A DNA stretch of 64,000 nt, from assembly GCA_037013685.1 (NCBI GenBank), contig CM072886.1, forward strand, positions 59,264,933 to 59,328,932. Direction: 5' to 3'. The notes below the pieces were generated by a model, which worked only from the letters and a program-made list of their open reading frames with translations, did not search any database and was not told where the DNA came from. This document shows positions 40,351 to 54,678 of this stretch, piece by piece. Origin of the DNA: Acridotheres tristis (lineage: Eukaryota; Chordata; Aves; Passeriformes; Sturnidae). The position numbers and the translations under genes were made by a program. Position 1 is the stretch's first letter. Each line of letters opens with the position of its first letter.

Positions 40351-43179
40351 TTCAAAGAGCTATTGGTTTAATATACAGAGTCACCTCCTCCTACAAATTT
40401 GTGTTCACAGTCAAAAAAAAAAAAAAAAACCCCAAACCAAAACCAAACCAAAAACCACCCACCCCCACTGTTTGTATAATACAATCTACCTATCCTGGTA
40501 AATTAAAGAGCAGCTACAGCAGAGCTGAACTGTGAGTGACTTCTGCTGTGAGCAGGGAACTACACCAGACTTCCAGTAACGGGTGTTTGGGAACAGTGAC
40601 AGACACGTATGCTGTATGTGGTGGAGGGGTATTGACAAAAGCCCTATAAACCTCCCCCAGCCATGACACATAGAAAGGCCAGTCGCAGCAGATTAAACAC
40701 CCCCTGCAATCTCACTGCTTAAGCACTGCCGAGTTGCCTTCACAGACCTAAAAATAATTGCAGAGGTCAGAAAGCCCCTTGGCAGGATCTGGGCATGTGT
40801 CTTTAAGAGCACGTCCATCCCTTCTGCTTCCCACAGCCCTGGGGATTTCTGCATGGCTGCAAGATGCTGCAGGAAGCCCTGTCCCTCCCCCCTCACTCCT
40901 AACCAGAAAAGCCTTAATATAAACCACACCAGAGCCCAGCCGGTCTCCTCTGGGGTGGTATTTCAGTATCAAATCTGTAATGCCAGAACAGAATTTCAGC
41001 AGGCTTGCTTTGTGTTTGATTGCACCCTTCCTTTTAAACACCTTTGTGCAGCTCGCTGGTCTCTTCCTTCAGAGCGTGCCTCCATGTCGTGCAGCTGCCC
41101 GTACAGGACAGAGCTAGGAAAGAAATTTTCAAAGATAGACTGCTCATCTGCATTTTTTTCCTGAAGGATTTGCACTTTTGGTGAATGCATCCCATAATTC
41201 ATTCTTCTCTGCTGCAGAATTCAGCAAACCTTGTGTGTGTAATCCATCCACATCTGACTTAGGAACACAGCAGATTCATTAATCCATTTTGCTCTTTCTT
41301 GTTTGAGCCAGGCTTGTTAACCAGGTTATGAGAGTCTTCCTTTGCTTTGTGGCACACATCACATAGCAATTCTTGGAGAGATACAGTCACTGACGTAACC
41401 GTGGGCTCCTAATTACAAGCTGCTGACATTTTGCTTGTCTCTGCAGCTTTGAAGCTGCGATTTCAGAGTCTCTCCTCCTCCCTCCTTGCTTGCTTTAAAC
41501 TGCCTGAGTTAGAAGCACACAAGAGATTCAGAAAGGTATAGGAGTGGCATAAACTCCGTTGCAGAGCCTGCTCTATTGCCAAAGTTATTTTTCTTTAACC
41601 AAACAGAAAACTACAGTTTGGGGGTAATAAGACTCCTTAGCCCCCAGCACAAGAATGCTATCCAACAGCTGGCTAAATACAATTCCACACACAGGGCTGC
41701 CTTTGTAGGCTGAGGAACAAACAGTGGAAGGACCAGACGGGCGTCTTGCAGGGTAGCTCACCATGACTATTGGGAAATCCCCTCATACACATTTTAGTAC
41801 GACATTACGGTCTATGGCTTTGTATAAAAGGGAAGAAAAGGAAAGGAAAAAAACCCATTTTTCTCAATAGGCAGCTGCTAGAATCCATGCCAAGCCCTGC
41901 TAGCTGAGTGCAGTTCTTGTTTTCCCTGTTTCTGCATTGTTCAGATATGGCCAAGCTGAGCTACCTACCAAATGAAATATGCCTGTCCTGTGACAAGCTT
42001 ACCTGCTATAAAACCACCCCAAGCAGATTCTGAAATAAAAAATACACTCAGTTACATTTCACAGAAATCAATTGCCAAACACAAGCATTGTCTTTTCTCA
42101 ATATATGAACAATCCTTTTCGATTAGAGGCTGATTTTGAAAATCTAAGAAAGAAAAGGGAAAAAGATGCAAGTATAACACTGAATACAAATGCTCAGTTG
42201 AGGATTTAGTCATCTGACGACTGTGGTAGCCAGCTGGTCTAGAAGTCATCTGGGATGCATTTATTTTGATTAGATTGATCACATTTCTATTTACAGTATA
42301 GAATTTTTCACCATACTGAATACAGCTGTGTTTATAGAGATTTTAAGATGGAGAAAACGAAACCCCTCGTTTTCTCTCAGCACAGTGCAGAAGACTCAGT
42401 GCTTCAAGGTGTTAAGCAGAAAGGATCTGCTCTCACATTTCTTAAAAGAATACTGCCTACCATCTGTTTTCACAAAGTGCCACCTCAGTCAGGAAATGGG
42501 TGTAGAGATGGAGCTGAAAATACAAGCTGCAATCAAGTCTGACCCAGCAAACTGACAAACGTAAATTGGTCAGAAATGTCTTTCTTTCATTTCTATACAT
42601 GTTCACACACACACAAAAGCACGTACATGCACAGATATATACACACAGAGTGCGAGGCTGCTCTTTTCCCTGGGGATATTCTTGCAGCCACCTAACTCAT
42701 CAGTTCACTCCCTGACAACACCAGGAGTGCTCAAGCTACAATTTACAGTCCCTCCGTCCATACACTGCTTTGTTAATCAAGCCATCCTCTCTGCAGTGAG
42801 AATCCACAGAATCGGACAAACGGCACGTAGCGTTTCTTCTTCCTTTGCATTTGCATTCGCTCGCTCTCTCCTTCTCTCTTGGCTTTGCCTTAACAGGCAG
42901 ATGCAACCGATACCTTATTTATCCATCTCCAGCACAACACTGAGGTGAAACCCGACTGCAGCACTGTAACTTCCCCATGTTAATCCTCTGGAGCAGCAGA
43001 GGCTGGATTCTTGTTGCTGATGCCCTTGTCGAGCACTGGATTACTTGATATAATATTTCTTTAAGCTTTCACCCACCCTATCCTAGATTAACACCCTTTC
43101 TTTCTCCTCCCTCCCCCCGGCCACAGAAAACCCCAAAATCATCACATATTGCAACCCTTGGCTTCCAGAACCAATAAAA
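40351..43179. other. Intergenic, mixed composition
   Basis: Begins with the A/C-rich tract at 40413-40467 and then becomes less AT-rich. The block 41380-41560 is repeat-free and could be regulatory. A short CA run lies at 42604-42614. Overlapping open frames near 40750-41160 on both strands lack recognisable domains. Confidence 0.45.
40413..40467. repeat. Poly(A) run with CCAAA tail
   Basis: Seventeen A at 40413-40429 followed by imperfect CCAAA/ACC repeats ending in a C-rich stretch. Simple sequence. Confidence 0.85.
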
Positions 43180-43740
43180 AAAAATCCGCGGCTCCATCGC
43201 TCTTCTTCCTTAGCAATGTGCAGACGAGAGAGTTTCGAGTCAGCCAAGCCAGGGCGAAGCGCAGGCAGCAAGACTGCAGCAGCCCCAGCAGCAGCAGAAA
43301 GAGCAGCAGCTGCCCAGGTAAATGGAGGGAAAAGCAGGTTCTGCCGAAAGCGGTTCAGCATCCTAGCTGTGAGGAAAGACGGTCTTGCTTCTTCCAAACG
43401 GCACAGCTTTATGCCTGCAGGAACGGAGAAAAGGGAAGACCCAGAATTAAAAATAAAAGCCAAAACAGTTAAGAAGAAACAATAACTATAACAAATTGTC
43501 GTAACTTTATTTTTCTGGGCTTTCGGGCTTTTCTAGGAGGCAGTCTCTTTTCCTCTCTCTCCCCAAAGTATCCTATGTTGCTGGATGCTACTGTCCAAGA
43601 GTGCAGAGTCACAAAGGCTCACACTCCAAAGCGCAGTGAGACCAGCATCACATGAGAAACCACATGACGCACCCAAATCGGATGCTGATGTGGTCCAGTA
43701 TTTCACTCGCACAGGGGGGGAAATATCTCGACCGAAACAT
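43180..43740. promoter_or_regulatory. CpG-rich promoter-like patch
   Basis: About twenty CpGs in 560 bp, including CCGCGG at 43186-43191 and GGGCGAAGCGC near 43252-43262, against a CpG-poor background. A CAG/GCA-rich segment at about 43261-43317 ends in CCCAG followed by GTAAAT, which would serve as a splice donor on the + strand. This fits a small CpG-island promoter with an untranslated first exon, for example of a long noncoding RNA, but no transcript evidence is available. Open frames here (89-126 codons) look compositional. Confidence 0.35.
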
Positions 43741-45605
43741 GCCCCTATCTAGTGGTTAGAATGAATTTCCCTTTAAAAAAAAATTAAAAAATAAAAAAAA
43801 AAAATAAAAAAGGCAGCAGCCCAAAATATAAATATCTCCATATCTATCCATCTTCCATGCCAATGCTTCAGGATGCAGGAGAATGCTGTTCCACAGACAC
43901 TAGCTGGATGGCAGCAATATTACTTCCAGGCTACGTTATTCTAAACTGATTGCACTTAAGTGAATTCCTAAAAAGCATACTCCATGTCTCCCTAACATGA
44001 ACAGACTGAGAAAACCATTTCCATTATCGTTCCCTGCAATCTGTATCCAAACCTGCATTCTGAATAATTTATTTGAGACTAATAAGCTGTTTTCCAGGAC
44101 TACTCCTTTTCCCACTCAGCCCCACACTCCATGAGCAACTACAGCAAGAAACACAGAGGCATTCACCATTTCCTTAACCAGTAATTTTAGTAAATGCACT
44201 ATCCACAAAATAATCAGGAAAAAATGAGCAGAAGAGTTTTTTCCTCTTTTTCATGTATGGACACAACAGAGCTCTCTCTGGTTTGCGGACGGTGGCAACC
44301 TTTTCCTCACGTTGCCGACTCAAAAGCTTTCAGTCCAAGCCAAGGAGCAAACATTCTTGCCTGCCAATTCCTGCAGAGGTGTTGTGGCACCCTGTTTAAC
44401 GCAGAAACATCTGGACACCTCTGGCAGTCCCTGAACGAGAGCGTGCAGCTCCACAATGCTGTTTACTGTCAGGGCACCAAGCAGTTAACATCCTTGGCTG
44501 CTTTACCATCTTGCCTATAGGAGCATGGAACCGAGGGACTGGGTCGCTCGAGAAACAAAAGCAGAAAAGCTGACCTTGATGATCGATGGAATTGCTGCTC
44601 ACAAAGTTATCATCCAACAAACAGTCAGCGGTTTGTAGCTTGTTTTATGCCTAACATTTGTTCAAGTGACAGAGCAGGTGGCACACAGTCTTCCATCCCC
44701 TTTGTTTGCAAAAGCTGGGCACCACCTCGCAACGCTGCGCTCCCTGGCTCTTTACACTGAAACTGTACACGGTGTCGGGGAAATATAGGAAGAGAGCTGC
44801 CGTGAATCCACACAGCTGCTTTGCACAGGATCCCATTGCAATCTCTGAAGTTACATAATGGAGATGAAGCACAGAATTCCCCCAGAAGAGGCATGCTTAA
44901 CCCTTACACAGGAAAGCGCAATCGGAGCAAAACCCAAGTGCTCTTTTGTGCTGATTTCAACCTTCCCAACTGTTCACGCAATAGCAGATTGCAAAAATTT
45001 GCACAAGGCAGTTGTAGCTTGTTCTCATTGGCTCCTCTCAGAAAGAGGTTTTGCAATGGGCTGCACCTAGGAGTTGCCTAAATTCCACGTAAAATTCAGT
45101 AGTAGCATTCAGCCTCAGCAATGCTGCTAGTGCTCAAGAGAGGCACAGGACCGCATGCTCAGAAATGTACATCTGAGAGCATTTTCACCTGTGGGGTTAA
45201 GAATTTCAGCACTGGAAAATCTTTGATGAAAAACAGTAGAACTATTCCCAAACTCTGACTGCAGCTAATCAATATAATACTGTACTTTCAGATGCGATGT
45301 CAGCTAATATGGAGAATCCAGATTATGGATTACTTTCTCAGTCCAAAATATAAGCATTAGTGAGGCAGGAACTGAGTGCAGCCAAATATATGTCTTCAGG
45401 GCTTTGGATTATAAGATGAATTGTCTTGGTGACCAGTCCCATTGGTTTTAACCTACAACAATTACAACAGCATTATAGTGGCTCTGAGTGGCTTCTAGTC
45501 TGTTCTTGTTAGTTTCTAAGACATAGCTGCAGCAGTTCATGACTCTGTGAGTCGATGATCTTTCTCACTTTATACCAGTAGCTCATTTATCTATTCTGAC
45601 TTAGA
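43741..45605. other. Intergenic, no gene seen
   Basis: Moderate G+C content. Overlapping open frames of 70-108 codons on both strands (44194-45081) do not resemble known proteins and lack exon context. Confidence 0.45.
43775..43812. repeat. A-rich tract
   Basis: Nearly pure A interrupted by single T residues. Simple sequence. Confidence 0.85.
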
Positions 45606-45770
45606 GATACATTGGAAGGGTCATCTGGAGGTGACTTAGTGAAACTCCTGGATATCATCAACACTGCATCAGGTCAGATGCAACTTCATCCTGAAAACTC
45701 TCAGAGGTGGAGATTTTATAACCTCTTCCAGTGCTGACCTTCCTCCCTGGGAAGATAAATGTGCAGGAAG
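45606..45770 (-). mobile_element. Old CR1 3' fragment (probable)
   Basis: On the + strand TTGGAAGGGTCATCTGGAGG, then CTTAGTGAAACTCCTG, CAACTTCATCCTGAAAACTC and ATAACCTCTTCCAGTGCTGA follow the order of a reverse-oriented CR1 3' region. It has many substitutions and small deletions. The outer edges are uncertain. Confidence 0.6.
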
Positions 45771-48700
45771 TAAATGTTCATTCCCTATTTCTTATATAGG
45801 TAGCCTTCACTGCACTGCTGAATTGCATACATTTTCCTAGATCTGCCGCTGAAAACACAGGCAAGGAATGAAGGGGCTTTTCATAAGAATTTAACTAAGT
45901 TCAGCTCAAAATAGTAGCATCTCCAAATTGTTTCCATATGATTATCATTTTATCTCCAGATGCTTCCATTTCAACTGTTAACCAAAACACTAAAATGCTA
46001 GTGAACACCCTGATAACAATTCCAGTGTTCTACCAGGTGTCACCCATGAGAAACAGGAGAAAACCCAAAGATCCCTTGCATGTGAAACCTAAACTACACT
46101 CAGAAGTCAGAATTAGGGCTGAACCAACGTGGTACCTGGAGGATGCTGGTTTATTCAGAATAAGCAAGACACATTTTTCAATCTGGAAAGACCTGGAAAA
46201 TGGGCTCTAGAGTATCTATAAATATATATCCACAATCTTGTGAAAAATTTCCTATGCAAGTACACAATGGATGTAACTTTAAGGAAAATCCAGGGATACA
46301 CAGTCATGTAAGGTGTCAATGAAGAGGGAGGAAGGGGAAGGAGCAAGAATTGCAAAGAGAAAGACCAGTCATAATTCCCTCAGAAATGTAAAACGGTTTA
46401 GATGAAGAAAGGCTTCATGTAAGAGACAGTCTTATGCACATAGTACTTGGAAATCTAATTCTTATACTTCAGATAAACTCCCCAATAATTGCTTTGTTAA
46501 CAGCGTGGGTAATGACCTTTCTTCCCTCTCTAAATCCCTAACTCTTACTTTGTTAGATGTTAGCTCTCAAAGTAATTCACTAGCAGACTCTAAATTACCT
46601 GTCTAATATGACTTTCTCAGTTTAACTCCAGAGGATATTTTCTCCCCTCCAGAGAATGGAGAACTCGGAAGTTGTCCAAACAGAACAGCTGAAGGTACAA
46701 GTAAGAATTTTGGGTTGAGATCATTACTGCTTGTGTTCACATGAAAGCTTTTGGGCTAAAACACACGGAAAGAACTGGGATTGTTTTGGATGCTGCCTTG
46801 ACAAGTCATCAATAAAAATTTTCTCAGGACTAATTTGGTGCCAGGATTTGAAGACCAGTTCTCAAACATTTGATCACAAATCCTGCTCCATATTAGTGCA
46901 GCTTTGTGCTGCCTTAGGGATACACAAGCTATGTTGGATTTGATGCAACTGTCCACAGGGAACAGGCTTCAGAGCAAAAATTCAGTAGCTGAGTAGACTC
47001 TAGATGAACATAAAGAATCAGAGCAACATACAGAGAGCCCAAAAAAATATTAATTCATGAGAGCTTAAAGGCTACTGAATTTTGTGGAGTAATTTTCAGA
47101 TGCTGTTAAACCGAATACATCTTTGTATGAATAATTTTTTGTTTGGTCACAGTACTCCAATGCAAGTGTGATGTATTGAATGTCGCTGAAAATAAAACTT
47201 TGGTTTTGGAAAATGAAATCTTCAGGGTGTCAGCTTTTCCTTTTGGGAAGAGTTCCACTTTGGGTCTTAGCCCCTGAAGTCAAAGGAAGCAGAATTTCAC
47301 CTTGATTAATCATAGCACAGGCACTGCAGAGACTGGGCAGAAAAAACAGAACCAACAATAAATTTAAGTTTTCCTCATTATACTCAAAACCTGCCACACC
47401 TGAGTAGCACTAAACTGTGCCACCTAGGAAAAAGGAACTGAAAAATACAGAAACTTGGAGAAATGCTATGTTTTCAATTAGAGTAGAATGCCACTAGCAC
47501 ACTTGTGTATATCAGTAAAATGTGGAGTTGCTAATTTGATGGGAACATATAATTACAAGGAATGGTCCAGTTGAATACCTGATGGTTCTCAGTGAGAATC
47601 AGGCTTTGGGGTTCCATTTTCAATGACCTTTCTCTCTCTAATCTGCAGATGGAGAAAGAATTATCATTAGGTTTGAGGTTTCTACCCGAAAGCCAGGCCA
47701 AACTTGACGTTTCACTGAACTTGAAACCTCAAAGTGAACCTCAAGCGTGCAAACCTTATGGACTCAAATCAAAACAAACATATGTCAGCGAGCAAAAACC
47801 ACAGAGCTGCACATGGGTCTAAGTACTGAGCCATACTGGCTACTGGCCAGGGCAATGAAGAGCCCTCTGCATCACACAAAATGCCAGCAGAAGTTTAGTG
47901 ACCACAGGGTATGGTTAACACACACTGCCATAGTTTAGAAACACTTAGGTCAATGTCAGCTGAGAACTCAATCCCAGAAGCAGTTTATCTACGTTGTACC
48001 TCTTCAGTAAGGTGAGATATCGTCTGAGGAGTTTTGTGTGATTACAGTTAAACTCCTTTGTTACTTGATGGGCTTCTACAAAGCCATCTTTCTGGCATCT
48101 CCTTGATAAGCTGTATGTGTCTGGAATGGAGATCTAACTACCTCCTCATAAAAAAAAAAAGACACAGTTTAGTTTTTCAAACAGCTTAAAAATAACCATG
48201 ATTCCACCTTTTTTAGTAGAATTTTCAGTAAAATACACTAGAATCTGCTTAGACCATCTAAGTGAATGGAGTGAAAAAAAATAGGGATATGGTGTTTCTG
48301 TATTTTCAGCACAGAGATGGTTATGATAAGAAACTGGTAACTACTGTTCTGCACTTTTCTCTTGCAGTCATCTGAAACCAGAACAATTAATTTGAATTCA
48401 CTGACTATTTGATACTACTCTTGGAAAACTTTCCCAAGTTAATTCAATTTTCTATAGGTGTGATGGACAGTTTATTGCAATTACCCTCTCAAAGCTTCAG
48501 GTATTTCAGCACTGGCCATACAGGCTTGTATTGACCAGCTCTTTAATCATATTTGAGAACCTGTTTCCAGTGTGAGTACAAATGCTATCTTTAAAATTTG
48601 AGAGATGCTTTCTCTATATTCACCTATGTTTGATTGTTGTATGCTAGAAAGTGCCTACATACTTTAAAAGACTGAGTCTACATAACTTAAGCCTTGTCCT

Positions 48701-49519
48701 GTTGGAACTCTTGAAACTGTGTGAAGAAAGAACACTTCAGCAGCAGCCCTGGACAGGGGCAGAAATAGGACAATTAACTGAGCAGAATGTGATACATTCA
48801 TGCAAATGCAAACAAATGATAACACTGAAAAACATACAAGTTTCTCTGCATTTGTGAAAGTTTCCTAAGGTTAATATTTCCATTATTCTTCTAACTTACT
48901 AAAACCAGTTTCCAACAGGTAAGCTAGTCCTGGGGCCAAACTCTTACAGTTAAAAGCAACTGGCATAATGTATATGCCAATGTAAAACACATTGAGACAT
49001 AGGTTAATGTAGAGGACTCTAATTATTGTAATGATCTAAAAATAAAATAACATTTGAAAAAAGTATTTGCAAGTATGTATTAAAATGTACAGCTTGTAGT
49101 AAAATAGGAATGCTTCATTAACTCACTTGTCATTGAATTTCCAGTGATCTTACAATTCCCTTTTATTTTATTGAAAGTGTGAAATAACACAACTATGACA
49201 TAATTCTGGAATATTTAATTGCTACAAAACACATCACTTAAGCTACATTACCAAAGACATGATCACTGAACTGTGTCATACATCTTCCATTAGATTTGCA
49301 TTCATTTTGCATCATGACCTTGATTTTGACTCCAAAACTCAACTGTTGCTTTGTTAGGTAAACCAGCACTTCAATAAAAGAATGTAATCTGAACACAAAA
49401 GTTCCTCATGCAAATACCTTAATCTCCTTTAAAAGTCTTATAGTCATTAGTATTGAATTAATGAACTAGGAAAAGTGATGCAAATTTCAGGAAAGGAGGA
49501 AATTGTACAGTCTATCACT
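45771..49519. other. Intergenic, no gene seen
   Basis: AT-rich sequence with scattered short open frames and no recognisable element. The frame at 47592-47822 (76 codons) has near-normal composition but no domain I know. Confidence 0.45.
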
Positions 49520-49723
49520 TCTTTACTGTGAGGATGGTGAGGCACTGGCACAGGTTGCCCAGAGAAGCTGTGGATGCCCCGTCCCTGGAAGTGTTCAAGG
49601 CCAGGTTGGATGGGACTTTGAGTGACCCCGTCTAGTGGAAAGTGTCTTTGCCCATGGCACATGAGGTTGGAAATAGATTAAGATCCCTTCCAATCCAAAC
49701 CAGTCAATGATTCTGTGATTCAT
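49520..49723 (+). mobile_element. CR1 LINE 3' end fragment
   Basis: A + oriented CR1 tail with the diagnostic series GGTGAGGCACTGGCACAGG, GTTGCCCAGAGAAGCTGTGG, AGTGTTCAAGGCCAGGTTGG, GTCTAGTGGAAAGTGTC and AGATCCCTTCCAATCC. It ends in the CR1 terminal repeat ATTCTGTGATTCATA (about 49709-49723). It is less decayed than the copy at 5.8 kb. It is only about 200 bp long, hence strongly 5'-truncated and noncoding. Confidence 0.93.
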
Positions 49724-50378
49724 ACAAACCAACCTACAAACCCTAATGTATTTTACCTGCTTGTGAAAAAGCTGTGTGATGAAGAGGATACGTGGAGATC
49801 AGAGTTGCACATACAATAACTACAAGTCCATGACCTGCTCAGTCAATTAATATCATAACTATGTAAAATTTAATAACCAGTTTTGGAGGCAGGGGAAGGG
49901 TGGGGGCTAATTCTAAATGTTATGGTCCTCATGGAAAAACACACAGAAAACATTACAATCAAATCCTTAGTGAAATTGCAGACAAGGCAGTGTTTGGTCT
50001 TGGGCAAAAGACTGGTTTCCTTTCCTTGGCTGCCCAGTTTTAGATGGGTATTTTACATCAAACACATATTAAAAGTTCAAAGTGGAAGAGCAATGTTTTT
50101 CCACCTGTGAGTGGTTTCAACTTAGACTTCAGCATTACTGTCAGGAAGTCAGTTTTTCCATGCTTGTTACTGTAAACAAAGATTTTATGGCACATGTCCA
50201 AAAGTGGTAGAAGGTCAAGGACCAAAATGCAAGTGCAACAGACTGCTTCCAGAAACTGAAAGCATAACACTGAAGTGAGAATAATCACACATTCAAACCC
50301 CTGTTGATGCTCTCATCACTCAGCTCTTTGGGCAGTACAAGGAATACATGTAGATAGAACCTCACATACTCTTTTTTA

Positions 50379-50470
50379 ATACACATATCTACATATATAT
50401 ATAAACTTTGTCTATATATATGTGTGTTTTCATATATATTTATACATACAATACACATCTATAAATATAA
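50379..50470. repeat. ATATAT/TGTG microsatellite-like tract
   Basis: Imperfect (AT)n and (TG)n units over about 90 bp. Confidence 0.8.
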
Positions 50471-50840
50471 GTAAGTGAACTGTATGTGGCTGAAATGGTG
50501 AGTAAAGATTAGGGAGATAGCCAGTAGCATCACTTAATATTAACATTGCCTCCCACTCATTTTCTAACAGTTACTTTTGAATCTGTCAAGCCTCATTCCC
50601 ATCTGTACTTGGTTTTATTTTGCCTCGTTGTGTAAATGTAGAATAAAATAGCATTAGAAATTTCTAAGAGTAGTCCTTCTCCTCAAACCATAACATTTTT
50701 ATTGATATTTTCATTGTAAAACACTACCACTTCCAAGAATTGTTGCCAAAATTTATAACTTGATAACCATATATTTTGTTCATCAGGTTGTAGCTTTTTG
50801 CTTCTCCTCAGATTTGAACTCAAATTGCTAATGTTATAAA

Positions 50841-50859
50841 TTTTTTTTTTTTTTTTTTT
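50841..50859. repeat. Poly(T) run
   Basis: Nineteen consecutive T, preceded by ATAAA. Confidence 0.9.
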
Positions 50860-52988
50860 ACATCTGAACTTCTAAATATTATAGTGGACATAATTTACCC
50901 CCTTCTGCCCTTGTGTGAGGGCAGAATGATTTATAAAATTACCTAATTACACAAAAGTTCTGTATGTTTATTTTCATGTTCAGGCCCACAAGCTGAGGTT
51001 TTGCAGGTGAGTATTTACAACCACAATTGAAGCCTGTAGAAATTGTCTTGTCAATACAACATAGTGCATCCCAAACGGAATACTGTAAACAGGTGGAGAC
51101 TCTGAACAAATGCCCACATTACTGAGGAACAATTTCACTGCTGGTGTTTGTCACATTTCAGTATTTGTGCCCAAAACCTTATAAAGGTTATTTTAATCTA
51201 ACTGTGTTTGCAGTATCATAAATGGTATAATGTAAGGCATTATTTGAGACACAGAAGTAACTGGAGGCGTATTTCTATTGACCTATAAACCTTAATCTTT
51301 TGATTACCTTTACAAGTGATTGCAACCCATCTCATCTGCTACTGTACTAACCAAGCAGTATTCATGACAGAACTACAGCCTCCTGGCAGGGGCATGGGAA
51401 AAAAAATAAAAGCAAAGTACAGCAGAGCTTAGGAAAGAAGGCAGGAACTCTGATTATTATCAGAAATTATGACAGTCCAAAGAATAAACTGAAAATAAGC
51501 ATATTTAATCAAAAGCCCTAAAATTAGACCTATTTGAGTTCATGTACTAAGTCCTTGCTTACATTTCACTGCCTTCAGTATGAAAGAAGCACATAATTCC
51601 CTGGTCTTTTCTGGGAAAGACCCTTCCCTGAGTCAGGACTGCAGAAGTTATTCTGACTGAACAACATAAAAGCCTCAGATGAACGTTATTAATTTGTGAA
51701 CTGGAGACGTGTTTAACTGCATACAAATTGTGAAAAACTTTAAAACACTCTAAAAAGAACTATGGCCAACAGGTTGAATGGTTCCTGGTCTTACCACCAA
51801 CTCCAATAAGTCATTTGAAAATGTCTCTGCACTCAATTGCCATTTAAAAGTTGAGTCAGTCCCTCTGACTCCGACAACCAATACGAGATTCAGCTTTGGA
51901 ATATTTGGTTTTGCTCATCATTAACATCCCATCCCATGCTTTCAAGCATTTCAAAATATCTCAAAACCTGTTGGCAGTGAAATGAGCTATGAAATCATGA
52001 CTCCAAAATAGAAAATCTTGCTATTCATCAGGTTTGGAACCAACAAAAAGATGGTGCTCTGCTGATATTTGTAAGTACTTACAATGCTAAATATTTATTG
52101 TTAAAGGCATTTTAACCAACCTAAAAATTTACAGTTAAGTTTAACAATAAATGAAGTTGACACTCACCCATATTATCAGCCCATATATGTTTTATGGCTA
52201 ATGAAGGCAAATCCTCCTCCAATTTGACAGAAATGAATTCCTTCTGTAAACAAAAATTCTTTTACCTCTATGCATGCCAAAATGACCTTCATCTGTAAGC
52301 TTACAGTTACACTAACAAAGTCTATAACCACTGTTAATGAACTTGCTCTGGATAAGCCTGAAAAAGACTAAGATTGAAATGAAAACAACATAAAGCAACT
52401 TAGCGTAGCCTTTGCTTTATTTATTTCTAGTGTAAATGATTGTCTAATTGGCACAAATCCTAAATTACATCTTTCTGCCCTCAACCTACAGAGGATCATT
52501 TCCATGAAAGCAGGAGTGGGTTTTTTTTCCCTAAACTATGCCTTCTTAATCCAACTGTCTTCACCCCATTACTTAAATTAAAGACACCTATTTCTGGATG
52601 TACTTCTCCAACAAAGCATACTCAATTAACCTGCTGCCTTTGCCCTCCTTAAATCAACAAAAAACTTCTTCAGACTTGAATGGATTTGAATTTCACATAT
52701 GGTACCAAAACATCTTGATATGTGTAATGCTACAGCCTTTTCATTTATCCTGAGAGTGACTGCAAAGCTGCTGATGCACTGTGTGCAAACCCAGTTTCTT
52801 TTGAGAGAAAAATACTATCTTTTTTCAACTTTTTGGACATGAAAGGGCATTTGCCTGCAATATGAAAATATTTTCCAAACATTAAATTCTTGACAGAGTT
52901 ACCAGTCAGACGGGAGACAGACTAGTCTCAAAATGAGTAACAATGATACATTCTTTTCTTTTCTAGAATTACACTTTTAAAGCACTTA

Positions 52989-53046
52989 AAATCCAAAACC
53001 AACCCAAACCAAAACAACAAAAACCCCCACAAACAACAAAAACAGC
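52989..53046. repeat. A/C-rich low-complexity tract
   Basis: CCAAA/ACAAC-type imperfect repeats. Its complement gives a Phe/Leu/Trp-rich chance open frame on the minus strand. Confidence 0.75.
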
Positions 53047-54678
53047 CCATCCTGAAAAGAAAACAGAACCAAACCCCTGCTATTTTTAAACAAATGGAGA
53101 GAATGAGAGACGTGTTTGTATTTGTTGTGCCTGCATCAGGGCCATCCTGCAGATCAGCTCTCAGCTGAACCATGGTCCCCTAACATCAATTCCTTTTGTT
53201 AGGATAACCAAATTAAAATTACTACGTCTGTTGCAGAGTCTGGCCACAAGCTGCAATCACTAGCTGTCAAACTTATATTAAATATACACACATATGGATG
53301 CAGGTACGACAGATTTTTACCTGTGCTGTTTCAGTGGCCTTTGCTTGACCAGTGACACTTTTTCAGCCCCAAAGGGCTCTACTTCCCTGTCTCAGCTTCC
53401 CATACTAGTAAAATGCAAAGGTTTTCCTCATAAAAACGTAGTAATACCACATACATCCCTCTCCAGAGGATGAGAAGAAGGATGTGATACTTAGTGCCCA
53501 CCCAGGTTAAGCCATGACACATGCTGGTAAAAAAACTAAATGCAAAACCACAATGACTACTGGTTTTTTTGCATTATTCCTTCAAACCTAACAAGATTTC
53601 TGATTGAAAAGTGATTTTTGTTCCCCTGAATTATGGTTGTATTTTAAAGGAAAACAATCCCCAAAACTAAGGACTATGATCTGCATTATCCATGCTAACA
53701 TGAAGTGAAGTAATGCCTTATCTCCAGGTCAATGGGGCTGGCAAGTACAGCTCAGAAAATAAAAAATCATAGGTAACAGGGGCTCTGGGAGGTACAGTAC
53801 TGTGACTCAAATAAACACAGACAGCTGAATATGTTTCTTCTTGGCCCACATGCTGAAGATTTTAGCAAAGAATTAATTAGACATTGCTGGTTTGAAATGG
53901 ACAGCCTTGTGCAAATCTGCTGGAGGTAGAAGTCAGAGGTTTTCATTTCGCATCCTGTAGAAGACCACAGTTCTTACTGAAAAAATTCTAGCATGCATTA
54001 AAGAGAAAAGTGACACTTCCTAAGAAAATTTTCTTTATAAAAGATATCTAAAATATAAAAATAACCATCTTCACATCTCTTTGAAAAAAGCCAAAACAAG
54101 AAATAGTGCATTTGTATAAATATTTTTCCTCTAATCTTTATTTACAGATAATTGTATTCACAGATCACTAAGTTGTTACATCAGAGGATTAAGGTTGGTG
54201 GAGTGTGAATTCACCCATATTTCACGTGTTCTGTCTCCTTCTAGATAAAGTTTTCTTCTGAATTTGCTGAGTTTTTAAGTACACTTGAGAAACAGTCATT
54301 GTTTTAATGGCTGAACTTTTAAATTATTGATTACGTCCTCACGGACACTCAAGATTAACTGCGGTTTAAAGCTGTCCACTTTTACAAATGTAGGAAAAGG
54401 CATCTGTAAAACATGAGTATAACTCAAGGAATACAAATTTGCACAGCTACAAAAGAAAGGCAACCAGAGCAAGATAAGAAGAAGTGATTAAGTTAAAGAT
54501 GAAAATGTTTCAGGAAAACATAAAGGACAAGCATTCTCTGCTTGGAAAACAGAGCCAGATATAAAAGCACCATATTGTTTGCACAACTCTGTGAAATCCT
54601 TCCACAACAGCATATTTTTACAGTTTGCATATCTATGGTGCACACTATTTCTCAGAAACAGGTATGTCTTAATGATAA

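Larger units (their letters stand above)
49724..54678. other. Intergenic, no gene seen
   Basis: AT-rich sequence with an alternating AT/TG tract (50379-50470), a T run (50841-50859) and an A/C-rich tract (52989-53046). No gene or further transposon recognised. Confidence 0.5.

Noticed and set aside
52928..53173. 81-codon hydrophobic minus-strand frame
   Set aside because: Comes from the complement of an A/C-rich simple tract.
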